In this document: positions 34,036-44,600 of the stretch, piece by piece
Numbering within the stretch: the stretch's first letter is position 1
Layout: each line of letters starts with the position of its first letter
Assembly: GCA_965224275.1 (NCBI GenBank)
Contig: CBDCYR010000011.1
Location: forward strand, 434,001-498,000
Length of the DNA: 64,000 bases
Direction: 5' to 3'
DNA from: CAUZWH01 sp965224275
Lineage (GTDB): Bacteria; Pseudomonadota; Alphaproteobacteria; SHVV01
Notes under the pieces: model-generated
What the model saw: only the letters and a program-made list of their open reading frames with translations
Databases searched by the model: none
What the model was told of the DNA's origin: nothing
Position numbers and translations under genes: made by a program

Positions 34036-34778
34036 CAGTGGCCCCCGAGGTAGGCGTCAACCACCTGCGGGTTGTTACGAATCTCGTCCGGCGACCCACT
34101 GGCCAAGGACTCGCCGTGAGCCAGGCAGTAGATGTGCTGAGCGAGCGACATGATCACCGACATGTTGTGCTCGATGACCAACAACGTGATTCCGAATTCG
34201 CTATTGGCCCGTTTAAGGCGGTCGATCAGCCCGTTGATCAGGGTTGGATTTATGCCGGCCGTCGGTTCATCGAGCAGCAGCAGTTTGGGCCCGACCATGA
34301 GCGCCATGGCAAATTCCAAAAGCTTTTGCTGTCCGAAGGAGAGGTCGCCGGCGCGTAGTTTACGTTTCGAATAGAGGCCCACGAATTGCAGCAGCGTATC
34401 GGAGCGTTCACGATCCTCTCGATGGTGGGAGGCAAACATGGCCTGAATGCCACCATGAACGCGTGGTGTGCTGATCAGCATGTTTTCGACACAGGTCATT
34501 TCGCGATAAACCCGCGTCTGCTGAAAGGTGCGAATCAAGCCAAGACGGGCAATCTCGGGGACGCGAAGGCGGGATATTTCACGTCCTTCGAAGCGGATCG
34601 AACCGTGATCGACCGGATGATAGCCAACAATCGAATTAAACAGTGTGGTTTTGCCGGATCCGTTGGGACCGATCAGCCCTGTGATTCGACCCTCGGGCAC
34701 GGTAAGTGAGATTGCGTTGTTGGCGACGACACCGCCAAACCGTTTGGATACGTCACTGACTTCGAGGATATCGGTCAT
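34035..34778 (-). CDS. livG: Branched-chain amino acid-type ABC transporter ATP-binding protein LivG
   Basis: A 247-residue ATPase: Walker A GLIGPNGSGKTTLFN, signature LSFGQQKLLE, Walker B LLLLDEPTAGINP, and LLVIEHNMSVIM with the switch His. It overlaps livM by the 4 bases ATGA and livF by one base. It forms the LivFG heterodimer that powers uptake through LivHM. Confidence 0.92.
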   Translation of the reverse strand: MTDILEVSDVSKRFGGVVANNAISLTVPEGRITGLIGPNGSGKTTLFNSIVGYHPVDHGSIRFEGREISRLRVPEIARLGLIRTFQQTRVYREMTCVENMLISTPRVHGGIQAMFASHHREDRERSDTLLQFVGLYSKRKLRAGDLSFGQQKLLEFAMALMVGPKLLLLDEPTAGINPTLINGLIDRLKRANSEFGITLLVIEHNMSVIMSLAQHIYCLAHGESLASGSPDEIRNNPQVVDAYLGGH

Positions 34779-35830
34779 ATCGATTTCCCCACATTTTCCG
34801 TGGGTCGGCTTTCATCAACGACCTCTCCGAACCAGTCAGGCCGTTGTTCGCGCAAGTAACCCATGATCCCTTGTGGGAAAAAGACGACGATGAGGACGAT
34901 CAGCAGGCCGAGCGCGACACGTTGCCATCCGAGCAGATAGGTCCAAAACAACTCCTGCGTGACGTGGAAGATGACAGCGCCGATGACCGGTCCCCACAGC
35001 GTGCCCTTGCCGCCGAGGATGGCCATGAGAATCATCCAGACGCCGAATGTGGCGCCCGCGAACGCCACATCTATCGGATCGATGAACCCAACCAGGTTGC
35101 CGACGCCGCCGCCGGCGACTCCGAGAAAGGTCGCGGCCAGGCACCAGGCCATGGTTTTATACCGGGTGGTATGTAATCCCATCGCTTCAGCTTTGTCTTC
35201 GTCGTCGCGGATCGCGTTCAAGGCGAGGCCAAATCGGCTGCGATAGAGTGTGCGGAGCACAAAGAACGCAACCACCGCAAGAACGAAAAACACGTAATAG
35301 AAGAACATCGCGCGTGTGCCGATCGCGTCTGGGAAGGTCGGTGTTACCAATCCGGATCCGGCGCCAACGTAATCGACCCCTGAAAAGATCTCACCCGCGG
35401 CGATGCCGAGGCCAAGCGTGCAAATCGCAAAATAGTGACCGCGCAGGCCGAGAATTCCGGCCCCGAGGATTGCAGCGACCACGATGCATATGACAACGCT
35501 CGCGCCCATGCCAAGACTAAGACCAAAGAGGTATTCGATCGGTGTCAGCAGTGTTTTGTCGCTGCCGGCGGCGGCGACATATTCGTTGACGTCGAAAAAC
35601 AGGTCACGCTGAACGACCGCGGTGACATACATCCCAAGTCCGAAAAACACGATGTTGCCGAAGGAGTTGTAGCCCATCTGGCCACCGACGATGTCCCAGG
35701 TGAGCGCGAAAATAATCATCACCCAAAGAAACGCGAGCTGGGTTTGATAGGTAGGGAATAGCAGGGGCGCGGCCAAGCTGACGACCGCGATCACCAGATA
35801 AAGCAGCGCATTGCGGCGACCCGCGTTCAT
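34775..35830 (-). CDS. livM: Branched-chain amino acid-type ABC transporter permease LivM
   Basis: A 351-residue permease with about nine hydrophobic spans. It carries LRTLYRSRFGLALNAIRDDE, then AMGLHTTRYKTMAW, the cytoplasmic coupling region of LivM proteins, and GKGTLWGPVIGAVIF near the C-terminus. ATG 35830 overlaps the livH stop by 4 bases. It pairs with LivH in the inner membrane. Confidence 0.92.
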   Translation of the reverse strand: MNAGRRNALLYLVIAVVSLAAPLLFPTYQTQLAFLWVMIIFALTWDIVGGQMGYNSFGNIVFFGLGMYVTAVVQRDLFFDVNEYVAAAGSDKTLLTPIEYLFGLSLGMGASVVICIVVAAILGAGILGLRGHYFAICTLGLGIAAGEIFSGVDYVGAGSGLVTPTFPDAIGTRAMFFYYVFFVLAVVAFFVLRTLYRSRFGLALNAIRDDEDKAEAMGLHTTRYKTMAWCLAATFLGVAGGGVGNLVGFIDPIDVAFAGATFGVWMILMAILGGKGTLWGPVIGAVIFHVTQELFWTYLLGWQRVALGLLIVLIVVFFPQGIMGYLREQRPDWFGEVVDESRPTENVGKSI

Positions 35831-36726
35831 TTCAAATATCTGCGTAGCCGCGCCATCACCAAATTGCGAGATATCAAAATGATCACGAGCAATGAAAAAA
35901 TAAAGGCTGATTCAAACTCAGCACCAAGGATGAATCCGGCAAATTTCTCGAGCGCGCCGAGTCCGAGGCCCGCGGCAACGACGCCAGCCAGATTGCCGAG
36001 ACCGGCGACGATGACGATCATGAAGGCGCGGACTGTGTAGGTGAGGCCGATAAACGGATGAATGACCCAGGTCATGACAACCAAAGCACCAGCCGCGCCG
36101 CAAATCGCTGCATTCAAGGCATAGGTGAACGCGTACACCCGATCGGTGTCGATCCCCATGATACGGGCCGCACGCGCGTTTTGCGCCGTCGCCCGAATCG
36201 TTTGACCCATGCGACTGCGTTTGAGGAAGACGACGAGGCAGAGACCAAGAACAAGGGCGATCACAAAAGCTACGATCTGGATCTCGGCGACGGTGACCAA
36301 GCCGTCGAACAACAGGATCGTACCAAAACCGGATTCCGCGGTGTGGACATCGGCACCAAACACCTCGTTCATGAGCTGTTGCATGAGAATGCTGATGCCG
36401 AAGGTAGCAAGGAGAGAGATGAACAAATCGCGATCGACAACGCGATAGATAACGGTTCGGTAAAGTCCCCACCCGAACACGAACAGCACCACCGCCGCAA
36501 ACGGCACTCCGAGAATCGGGTGAATGCCGGCATTGACCAAGAACAGCGTGACGAAGCCCCCCAGGATGACAAACTCGCCCTGGGCGACGTTGATGATGTT
36601 CATCACGCCCCATACCAGCGCCAGGCCATAGGCCGCGAGCGCGAAAATCGCGCCGACCAACACCCCGTTGATGAGCAGTTGCCAGGCGAAAACCGGGGCG
36701 GCGATTAAGACGTCGAGATTTTCCAT
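35827..36726 (-). CDS. livH: Branched-chain amino acid-type ABC transporter permease LivH
   Basis: A 299-residue permease. It has the LivH opening INGVLVGAIFALAAYGLALV, then WGVMNIINVAQGEFVILGGF, and the coupling motif RSRMGQTIRATAQNARAARI. ATG 36726 is chosen; an upstream ATG at 36750 would extend into the hairpin between this gene and the binding protein. First permease gene of the cluster, 78 bases after the binding-protein stop. Confidence 0.92.
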   Translation of the reverse strand: MENLDVLIAAPVFAWQLLINGVLVGAIFALAAYGLALVWGVMNIINVAQGEFVILGGFVTLFLVNAGIHPILGVPFAAVVLFVFGWGLYRTVIYRVVDRDLFISLLATFGISILMQQLMNEVFGADVHTAESGFGTILLFDGLVTVAEIQIVAFVIALVLGLCLVVFLKRSRMGQTIRATAQNARAARIMGIDTDRVYAFTYALNAAICGAAGALVVMTWVIHPFIGLTYTVRAFMIVIVAGLGNLAGVVAAGLGLGALEKFAGFILGAEFESAFIFSLLVIILISRNLVMARLRRYLK

Positions 36727-36738
36727 AAGCGGCACAAT

Positions 36739-36772
36739 AGCGCCCGCCACCCCTTGCGGGGAGGCGGGCGCT
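36739..36772. terminator. Hairpin between binding protein and livH (attenuator candidate)
   Basis: AGCGCCCGCC at 36739-36748 pairs with GGCGGGCGCT at 36763-36772, with an inner CCCC-TTGC-GGGG stem. It lies 33 bases beyond the binding-protein stop and just before the livH start. No T-run follows on the minus strand, so partial termination or mRNA stabilisation of the binding-protein message is more likely than full termination. Confidence 0.6.
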
Positions 36773-36804
36773 AGGTGATCAGGTCAAAATGCGATTAGAA
36801 CCGA

Positions 36805-38049
36805 TTAGAACATTGGGCGTGGATGAACCAAATCGCTTTCGGCCCAGTTGGTCGGCGCAACGACTTTGTACTGACCATTCTGGATCTGCCGCAGTGCCAT
36901 CGGTTTGGCCGTGTTTTTGCCGGTCGCGTCGAACTTGATGTTGCCATAGAAGGTTTGGAGTTCGGTCGCTGCGAGGGCAGCGCGGATGGCTTCCGTATCG
37001 AAGCTGTTGGCGCGTTCGATCGCATCGGCATAAACCAGCACGGCAGCCGTTGATTCGGCGGCTTGATAGGGGGGCACATAGTCGTACTCACCCTTGAAGG
37101 TATTGGCGTAATCGCCGGCTGAACCGAACCATTTGTCGCTATAGCTCATTTTTTCCGACCACTGCGTCGCGCACAGGAAGTTCTCCGCCGCGGCGCCAAA
37201 TTTTTCGGTCTTGTGGACGGCTGCTGATTCGCAGTGGGTGATTGCGATCATCGGCACATTAACTTGCTGCTGGCTAATCTGCCGGGTGACGAGCGCGGCT
37301 CCCTTAGAGTGGCCCGAGACTACGAGTATGTCGGGTTTTAGTGCCTTCACTTTAGTCAACGTGGAGGTCATATCGTTGAGCTCGCGCGGCAGTTTGTCGT
37401 CGATAACAATCTTCATGCCGTATTTCTTGGCGCCTTCGAGGATCCCGGCCCGAATGTCGAGCGAGAAGGGATCGTTCTCGACAGCAACCGCAACCCTGAT
37501 GTCGCTTGGACTCTTACCGTCTTTCTTGGCTTTTTCGGCGGCGAGATTAATCGCTTCGGCGAGATACTGCTCCGAGGTGGAGAGCACCGCGAAAATGTAC
37601 TTGTAGCCCTTGTTGAACAATGAGCGCGACGCGCCATTTCCTTCGACCATCGGGATCTTGTACTTCTCGGTAACCGGAGCGATTGCCTTGGTAAGGCCCG
37701 AGCTATAGGGGCCCAGTAAATATTTGATTCCGTCCTGTTGGATCAGGCGTTCGGCGAGCTGGGCGCCGCGCGCCGGTGTCGACTCGTCGTCGTAGTATTT
37801 GATCGCCAGTTTGTACTTTTTGCCCCCGACCGTCACACCGCCCATCGCATTGATGCGTTTAACCGCGAGTTCATAACCGCGTTTGGTGTGATTGCCGGCG
37901 GTGGTGTATTTGCCGGTCAACGAGATTGCTGCGCCGAGTATGATCGTATCACCCTCGACTTTGGCCGTAGCCGGGGCCGCCGCAACGAGTCCCAGAGCAG
38001 CGGCTCCGAAAGCCGCAGCGCCGAGCGTTTTCAGATTTAACAAGGTCAT
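36805..38049 (-). CDS. Branched-chain amino acid-type ABC transporter substrate-binding protein
   Basis: A 414-residue periplasmic protein. ATG 38049 follows AAGGGAGGG; the signal peptide is TLGAAAFGAAALGLVAAAPA with TAKVEG after the cleavage site. The mature protein opens IILGAAISLTGKYTTAGNHT, and VYADAIERANSFDTEAIRAA is typical of the Peripla_BP_6 class. It is the first gene of the binding protein-livHMGF operon. Related proteins bind branched-chain amino acids, amides or aromatic acids; the ligand is not evident. Confidence 0.9.
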   Translation of the reverse strand: MTLLNLKTLGAAAFGAAALGLVAAAPATAKVEGDTIILGAAISLTGKYTTAGNHTKRGYELAVKRINAMGGVTVGGKKYKLAIKYYDDESTPARGAQLAERLIQQDGIKYLLGPYSSGLTKAIAPVTEKYKIPMVEGNGASRSLFNKGYKYIFAVLSTSEQYLAEAINLAAEKAKKDGKSPSDIRVAVAVENDPFSLDIRAGILEGAKKYGMKIVIDDKLPRELNDMTSTLTKVKALKPDILVVSGHSKGAALVTRQISQQQVNVPMIAITHCESAAVHKTEKFGAAAENFLCATQWSEKMSYSDKWFGSAGDYANTFKGEYDYVPPYQAAESTAAVLVYADAIERANSFDTEAIRAALAATELQTFYGNIKFDATGKNTAKPMALRQIQNGQYKVVAPTNWAESDLVHPRPMF

Positions 38050-38332
38050 GTATCCCTCCCTTAGGATTGATGTGCCTGACACTAAGTGACGTCGGCCTTG
38101 AAACAAAATATTAACCGCACGGGCATATACCGCAATAGCATTGCGTTGTTTTCGCTATGCCGAACGCGGCGTCCGTTTGGTGTGGACAAGATTCACCGTA
38201 ATAGTTACACCGCTGTTATGAACTCGGAGCGCATCCTCTCGGTCGTCACTACGCGGCTCATTACGGGCCCGACTTCCAATGGAAGTCGGGGAACCGGAGT
38301 GCACGTAGTTACGATTGAGAAGATTGCGGACG

Positions 38333-38710
38333 ATGTTTGAAACCTCACAAGACTTAGACCTAGGCGGAGAGCAAACCCCGGTGGGTGACGCCAGGGTTCG
38401 CTACCATTTTGCCATACGCACGGCGTTAGACCCGTCGTCGCTGGCCCGAGTGATCGAATTGTTTTCGATTTTGAGCTTGGTTCCGGAGACGGTCCAATCG
38501 CGGCGGTTGGACGGCGCATCCGACGAACTTCGGATCGACGTGGTGGTCGGCGGTATTTCGCAACAGAAAGCGCAGCACCTACAAGTACGCATCGGGCAGT
38601 TTCCGTGTGTGCACAACGTATTGGTTGAGAAAGATGCCGCGGTGACACCGGAACTCGACTACCGGGAAGCGGTCTATCAACTGCGGCGGGCGGTACGACC
38701 GGCTGGTTAG
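38333..38710 (+). CDS. Stand-alone ACT-domain protein
   Basis: A 125-residue protein. Residues 20-95 (VRYHFAIRTALDPSSLARVI, then ELFSILSLVPETVQSR, then DVVVGGISQQKAQHLQVRIG) follow the beta-alpha-beta pattern of the ACT domain, as in the acetolactate synthase small subunit IlvM. No other domain is present. ACT domains bind amino acids. It lies 283 bases from, and divergent to, the liv-type operon, so amino-acid sensing linked to that transporter is an attractive but unproven idea. Its final codons are the start of a 259-bp tandem duplication. Confidence 0.6.
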   Translation: MFETSQDLDLGGEQTPVGDARVRYHFAIRTALDPSSLARVIELFSILSLVPETVQSRRLDGASDELRIDVVVGGISQQKAQHLQVRIGQFPCVHNVLVEKDAAVTPELDYREAVYQLRRAVRPAG

Positions 38711-39208
38711 CGCGGAATTTCACCACAGGGTGAGCGGGAATTCCTTTATCTCCCTTACCCGACCCCACGAGGGCACGCTTTCGCCGCGGCACTGGCGCGA
38801 CGAGTCACGCCTTCGAACTCTCCCCGAATGGAGAGGGGCTTCTCGCCGGGCGCTGATCGGGCTCCCGCACCCCTTTGGGAGAGGGGATAGTGCTAGCGAA
38901 ATTATGTGACACTTTATTGGCGACTCGTCACGGGGCCGGATTGATGAGTGGGTACGACCGGCTGGTTAGCGCGGAATTTCACCACAGGGTGAGCGGGAAT
39001 TCCTTTATCTCCCTTACCCGACCCCACGAGGGCACGCTTTCGCCGCGGCACTGGCGCGACGAGTCACGCCTTCGAACTCTCCCCGAATGGAGAGGGGCTT
39101 CTCGCCGGGCGCTGATCGGGCTCCCGCACCCCTTTGGGAGAGGGGATAGTGCTAGCGAAATTATGTGACACTTTATTGCGACTCGTCACGGGGCCGGATT
39201 GATGAGTG
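38692..39208. repeat. 259-bp tandem duplication, including the end of the ACT-protein gene
   Basis: Copies at 38692-38950 and 38951-39208 begin GGTACGACCGGCTGGTTAGC and match almost base for base, with a single G missing in the second (TTATTGGCGACT versus TTATTGCGACT). The unit contains the ACT gene's stop and a GC-rich palindromic stretch (CTCTCCCCGAATGGAGAG). Confidence 0.9.
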
Positions 39209-39340
39209 GGTAGCGGGTCGTTTACCCAAGCTCGTCGATGTCCGCCTTCTAGTGGATTACGTCTGGAAGCGAGTGGTGTTCGGTCGTCGTGGACGAGCGC
39301 CCGTTTCGGCAATTGTTGGACCCGAAGCTGCCATCAAAGA
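39095..39340. repeat. Dispersed repeat of about 240 bp (copy 1; copy 2 at 48245-48485)
   Basis: From GGGATAGTGCTAGCGAAATT through GGGGCCGGATTGATGAGTGG, CTCGTCGATGTCCGC, CTAGTGGATTACGTCTGGAA and TCGTCGTGGACGAGCGCCCG to GACCCG(A/G)AGCTGCCATC, the sequence matches 48245-48485 with about one change per 10-15 bases. Translations in either strand are short and unconvincing, so I treat it as a non-coding intergenic repeat. It lies directly before the cyclase gene; the 264-base gap 39211-39474 holds nothing else I recognise. Confidence 0.75.
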
Positions 39341-39474
39341 GAGCCGGGCCGGCGCCCGCCTCCACCGTTAAGGGACCGTGATCACAATGGCCACCTAACC
39401 CACGTTCGGATAAGCTCCTGCCCGTACGGTGCTTGGTACTGGTGGTTTGGGGTAGTCTGTCCTGGTGAAGCTCT

Positions 39475-41415
39475 ATGGCGAGTGACGGCGAGACGCGCAG
39501 GCTGGCCGCCGTTATGGCGAGCGACGTTGTCGGCTATTCGGCTCTCATGGGGAGGGACGAGGTTGGCACGCTATCGGCCATTCGCTCCCTTCGCAAAGAG
39601 CTTTGGGGCCCCAAAATCGATGACCACGGCGGCCGCGTCGTCAAGACGACTGGCGACGGTCAACTCACTGAGTTCCCATCCGTTGCCGATGCTGTGGAGT
39701 GCGCGGTGGAGGTGCAGCGCGCGATGCAGCGACGGAACGCCGACATCCCTGGTGATCACCGTATCGTGCTGCGCATCGGCATCAACCAGGGCGACGTGAT
39801 CATCGATGGCGATGACATCTACGGTGATGGCGTGAATGTCGCGGCACGTCTTGAGGAGATCGCGGAGCCGGGAGGTATCTGCGTTTCGCGGCCGGTACGG
39901 GATGAGATACGCGACAAACTACCTTACGACCTCGAAGATCTTGGCGAGCAAGACCTGAAGAACATCACCCGCCCGGTTCGGGTATTTCGCGTCAGTATCG
40001 ATGAGACCGGCGACAGCGTGGGGACATGGACCGCCGCCTCGAACGCGGTTCCCACCGCAAGCGGCTCGCCCGCCACCTCAAACCGCCTATGGCAGGGCAT
40101 CGCCGGGATCGTCGTCTTCGCCATCGCTGCAATCTATGTCTTCGGCATTTGGCAGCCATGGATAACGCGGGTCGAAGCAGCCAACGTCGCCAACATGGCC
40201 TTCGCGTTGCCCGACAAGCCGTCGATCGCGGTACTGCCCTTCGACAACTTTTCCGGCGATCCCGATCAGGAGTTCCTGGCCGACGGCTTCGGCGAAGACA
40301 TTCTGACGGCGCTCTCCAAATTGCCGGCGCTTTTTGTCATCTCCCGCACCACGACGTTCACATACAAAGGTCGCGACGTCACCGTGAAGCAAGTCGCTGA
40401 AGAGCTCGGCGTCAGGTACGTGTTGGAGGGCAGTGTACAGCGCTCTGGTGACAACCTTCGCGTGACCGCGCAGCTCATCGACGCGATCGGCGGTCATCAC
40501 GTATGGGCGGACCGTTACGACCGCGATGTAAATGATCTTTTCGCGGTCAAGGACGAGATCACGTTGAATGTTGTTTCCAACATTGGCGCAGAACTTGACG
40601 CTGGCGAATCCGACCGAATAAGCCGTCGCGAAACGAAAAGTCTCGAGGCTTGGCTGCTGTACCGCCAAGCGCGCGAGGAGTGGCTCAAACTGACCCCGGA
40701 ATCCACTGCGTTGGCAAAAGATTTCGCGGAGCGCGCGGTCACGCTCGACCAAAGGTTCGCCAGTGCAAAGGCGCTGTTGGGCGCGATCTACGCGTTGGAA
40801 GCGCAGGCACGCTACACCAGCACGCCTGCCAAGTCGGTTGAAAAGGCGCGGGCTCTCTATGATGAGGTACTGGAGATTGACCCACTACATTCGTACACGC
40901 TCTACCATAAAGCGCGGCTGCATCAGGTGGCGGGGGAGATCGACAATGCGATCGCACTTGGTGAGCGGGCGGTTCGGCTGGACCCCAATGATTGGTTTAC
41001 TCGGGCCGGATACGGAAGAATGCTCCACTTCGGGGGGCGGCCTGCAGACGCGATCCCCGAGATAAAGCTGGCCATGCGCCTTAGTCCTCAAACACCGCCT
41101 AGCACATCTCTTTTTCTTGCAGACGCTTACCTTCTGTCTGGCGATCCGGATTCCGCAATACCGGTTTACCAGGAGGTGCTGAGGCGTGCGTCAATTTCTT
41201 CGGCGAACGAGGTATGGGCGCGAACCAGCCTGGCCGTCGCCCTAGCCTTCACGGATCAGGAGGAAGAGGGCCGCGAGCAAGTTGTAAAAGCGCTCGAAGC
41301 CAATCCGGCATACTCGAACATATCATTTTTGCTTAGGATCGCTTCGCAGTTCAAAGATCAGAGTGTTGTTGACGACTGGGTGGTCGCTTGGCGTCGCTTG
41401 GGCCTGCCCGAATGA
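39475..41415 (+). CDS. Class III adenylate/guanylate cyclase with TolB-like and TPR domains
   Basis: A 646-residue protein. Residues 10-180 are a class III cyclase domain with metal Asp in ASDVVGYSALM and KTTGDGQLTEF, and the transition-state Asn and Arg in DDIYGDGVNVAARLE. A single hydrophobic span (IAGIVVFAIAAIYVFGIWQP) follows near residue 210. Residues 245-375 are a TolB-like cyclase-associated domain (FADGFGEDILTALSKLPALF type, with FVISRTTTFTYKGRDVTVKQ and VRYVLEGSVQRSGDNLRVTA). The remainder is helical repeats of TPR type. It probably makes cyclic AMP in response to an unknown signal. All key catalytic residues appear present. Confidence 0.92.
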   Translation: MASDGETRRLAAVMASDVVGYSALMGRDEVGTLSAIRSLRKELWGPKIDDHGGRVVKTTGDGQLTEFPSVADAVECAVEVQRAMQRRNADIPGDHRIVLRIGINQGDVIIDGDDIYGDGVNVAARLEEIAEPGGICVSRPVRDEIRDKLPYDLEDLGEQDLKNITRPVRVFRVSIDETGDSVGTWTAASNAVPTASGSPATSNRLWQGIAGIVVFAIAAIYVFGIWQPWITRVEAANVANMAFALPDKPSIAVLPFDNFSGDPDQEFLADGFGEDILTALSKLPALFVISRTTTFTYKGRDVTVKQVAEELGVRYVLEGSVQRSGDNLRVTAQLIDAIGGHHVWADRYDRDVNDLFAVKDEITLNVVSNIGAELDAGESDRISRRETKSLEAWLLYRQAREEWLKLTPESTALAKDFAERAVTLDQRFASAKALLGAIYALEAQARYTSTPAKSVEKARALYDEVLEIDPLHSYTLYHKARLHQVAGEIDNAIALGERAVRLDPNDWFTRAGYGRMLHFGGRPADAIPEIKLAMRLSPQTPPSTSLFLADAYLLSGDPDSAIPVYQEVLRRASISSANEVWARTSLAVALAFTDQEEEGREQVVKALEANPAYSNISFLLRIASQFKDQSVVDDWVVAWRRLGLPE

Positions 41416-41650
41416 TCGAGGGTCGCCTTGCGGCTATCGCCGAGGCTGAGGAGTTATTGGATCCGAAAACCACGCAGCACCGGGGCCGAGTAGTCGCCGC
41501 CGCTTTTCGGCGCTGCTGCGCGACATCGCGTTCCTGGTACGGACGCTGCACTTTGTAGCCACCAGGGCATACCGCCATATCGAGATGGCGCATATTGAAC
41601 GCGCCCTATTTCTCCAACTCCGCATCGGCGATCGTGTTAAGGGCGATTGA

Positions 41651-44600
41651 CTATGTCTCGGCGGATACAGCGCTCGAACTGTTCCCGGGACGAATCCCGT
41701 AGAACAAAGTGTAAAGCACTGGCACGAAACCTAGCGTGAGGACCGTCGCGACTATCAGGCCGAACGCGATGACGCTAGCCATACCGAAGAACAACGCGCC
41801 GCCAAACAGGATCAGCGGAATCAATCCCAGCACGGTGGTGAGGGTGGTCATTAAGATTGGCCGCAGTCTGGCGAGGCAAGCTGTGGTGACCGCGTCCAGA
41901 GGTTCCCGTCCCTGCGCTTGCTCGATTCCGATTCGATCTATCAGAACAATACCGTTGTTGATGACGATACCGGCCAAGCTGAACAGCCCCAGCATTACCA
42001 TGAAACCGTAAGACGCTTGCATGACAACAAGACCGAGCACCGCGCCGATGAGTATCAACGGGATGGTAAGCAGGATGATCCCGCCTTTGCGAAACGAATT
42101 GAATTGACCGACAAGCAGAATAACGATTCCAGCCAACGCCAGCGGCAGCAGGCCGAACAATTTTCCGTTGGCCTCAGCCTGATCTTCGATTTCACCGCCG
42201 ATTTCCCAGCGATAGCCGGCCGGCAGGTTGAGCGCGTCAAGCGTTGGCATGACCCGCGCCAGAAGTACGGGCGCAGGAATGTTCGGATTGCGTGCTTGGA
42301 TCGTCAACGTCCGTACCTGGTTGCGTCTTTTGATGCGGCCGAACTGCCACTCGCCCCTCACTTCAGCGACCTGGGCCAACTGCACAAAGCCTCCGTTGGC
42401 GGGCGCGTAGATCTGGGCGCGCTGCAGCCCGGAGAGCGACGTTCTCAAGTTCTCATCACCGCGTAGGACAATCGGCAAAATCGTGTCGCCCTCCCGATAG
42501 TCGCTAACGGATAGGCCCGCGAAAGTTGCCTCCAACGCGTTTGCTATGTCGGTCGATGTCACTTCGGCGCGCCGCGCACGAGCCTGATCGACATCGACGA
42601 TCAACTTAAGGACTTTGTTTTCCCAGTCGTGCTTTATCCCGACCGTTCCGGGAACTGCGTGAAACGCGTGCTCGACCTTCGCTGCGGTCGCCGCCAAGAG
42701 GTCGCCGTTCGGGCCGATAAAGCGAATATCGATTTGCCCCGGTTCGCTGGAGCCAAACCACATCCGCTTAGCGTCGGCCCGGGCTGCCGGCAGATTCTCG
42801 TCGAGGTAGCGATTGACGCGGTCAATCAGCGGACCGACGTCCGTGGCGCTTACGGTATTTATTAGGACGAACGCGCGATGTGGGTCGGGATCGACCGGTG
42901 ATAGCGAAAGAAAGAAGCGCGGACCGCCGCTACCGACATAGGCCACATGGCTGGTGATCTCTGGATTTATGTCCTCGTCCGCCAGCCATTGCGTGAGTTT
43001 ACGAACCCGAGGCTGTACCGCGCGAATGTCCGTGCCGGCTTCGAAATCCAGGTAGACTAAAAATTGATTGCGATCGCCGAGGGGAAAGAACTCGGTCGGC
43101 ACGGTCCCAAGTACCTGCATCGCACCGATCAACAACAGGACGAGGACGCCGATGAACGCCAGGCGGGCGCGCAGAAGCAGACTGAGTATTCGCCGATACG
43201 CACGATACATAAGACCGTCGTAATCCTCGGCCGACTGTTCCGCGTCCTCCGTGATCGCCGGTACCTTCATAAGCCACGTGCACAGCGCCGGCGTTACCGT
43301 CATTGATAGCACCCATGACGCGAGCAGGAGCGTGGTGACGACCTGGCTTAAGGAGCGAACGTAGTCACCGACTCCACCTTCGAGCAAAAGCATCGGCAGG
43401 AAGGCGAAGATCGTCGTGAGCGACGACACGAGCAGCGGCAGAGCCAAAGTGCGCACCGCCTCGATCGCTGCGCGCTGGCGGTCCACGCCGCGCTCACGTC
43501 GAACGCGAATGTCCTCCGCCACGACGATGCCGTTATCCACCAGGAGGCCGAGCGCGATGATCATCGCAGCAATCGACATGCGTTGGAATTCGACCTCCAG
43601 CAATCGCATAAAGATGATGCCCAGCAGCATCGTCAGCGGCACGAAAAAGCCGACAATCAAACCAGTCCTAAGACCAAGGAACAGCATCACCACGACAAGC
43701 ACGATCGCGAGCGTCTGGTACACGTTCGAGACCGCACCCTGTACAGCTTGATCGATCAGCTCGGGCTGAAACGTCGCGTATTCGAGCACATAGCCGATCA
43801 GAAGGTCCTGTTCGATCTCGTTCACGAGCGCGGTCAAACGCGCGCCGAACTCGACGTTGTTGGTCCCTTCGACGGTGGAGATCGAGAGGATGATCGCCGG
43901 TTGGTCGTTGAAGAACACCGGGAATTCGGGAGGATCCGAGAGCCCGCGCCGCACCTGGACGATCTGGTCGAGTCGCGCAACCTGGTCGGAGTCCGGGATC
44001 GAGAAAACGACGTTCCTGATCTCATCGACTGATTCGAAGTTTCCCGAAGGCTCAATCAGCACCGAGCGATCACCGGCTTTGATCTCACCGCCGGGTTCGA
44101 TGATGTTTTGCTGGGCAAGCTGGCCGAAGATCTCCTGGGGTGAGACACCGAATTGCGCCAGTTTCGCCGCCGACAATTCGAGATAGATGCGCTCCTCCTG
44201 AACACCAAAAAGCTCGATGCGTCTTACACCATCGAGGGTGTAGAGCTGATTGCGCACGGCGCGCGCGACACTGCGCATTTCTGCCAGAGTGAACCCGTCC
44301 GCCCACAGCGCGATGGTCGCAATGGCGGTCAACCCAACGTCGTCGTTGACCAACGGCCCGACGGTATCCGCCGGTAGCTTGGGACGTACATCGTCCATCT
44401 TGTTACGAATCTTCTGAAAGACCGGGTCTAAAACTCCTACCCGACCGTGGATCTCGACATCGATCTGCGTTTCACCGGTTTTCGAGGTCGATTTGATTTC
44501 GTCGATCTCCGCAACTTCGCGCAAGGCGGTCTCGATCGGGTCGGTAATCAACTCCTCGACCCTTTCCGCGGTCATGCCAGGCTTGAACGCGGTCACCTTG

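Noticed and set aside
39165..39371. Frame through the 240-bp dispersed repeat as a gene
   Set aside because: The second copy at 48.3 kb gives a different, broken frame, so coding is not conserved between copies.
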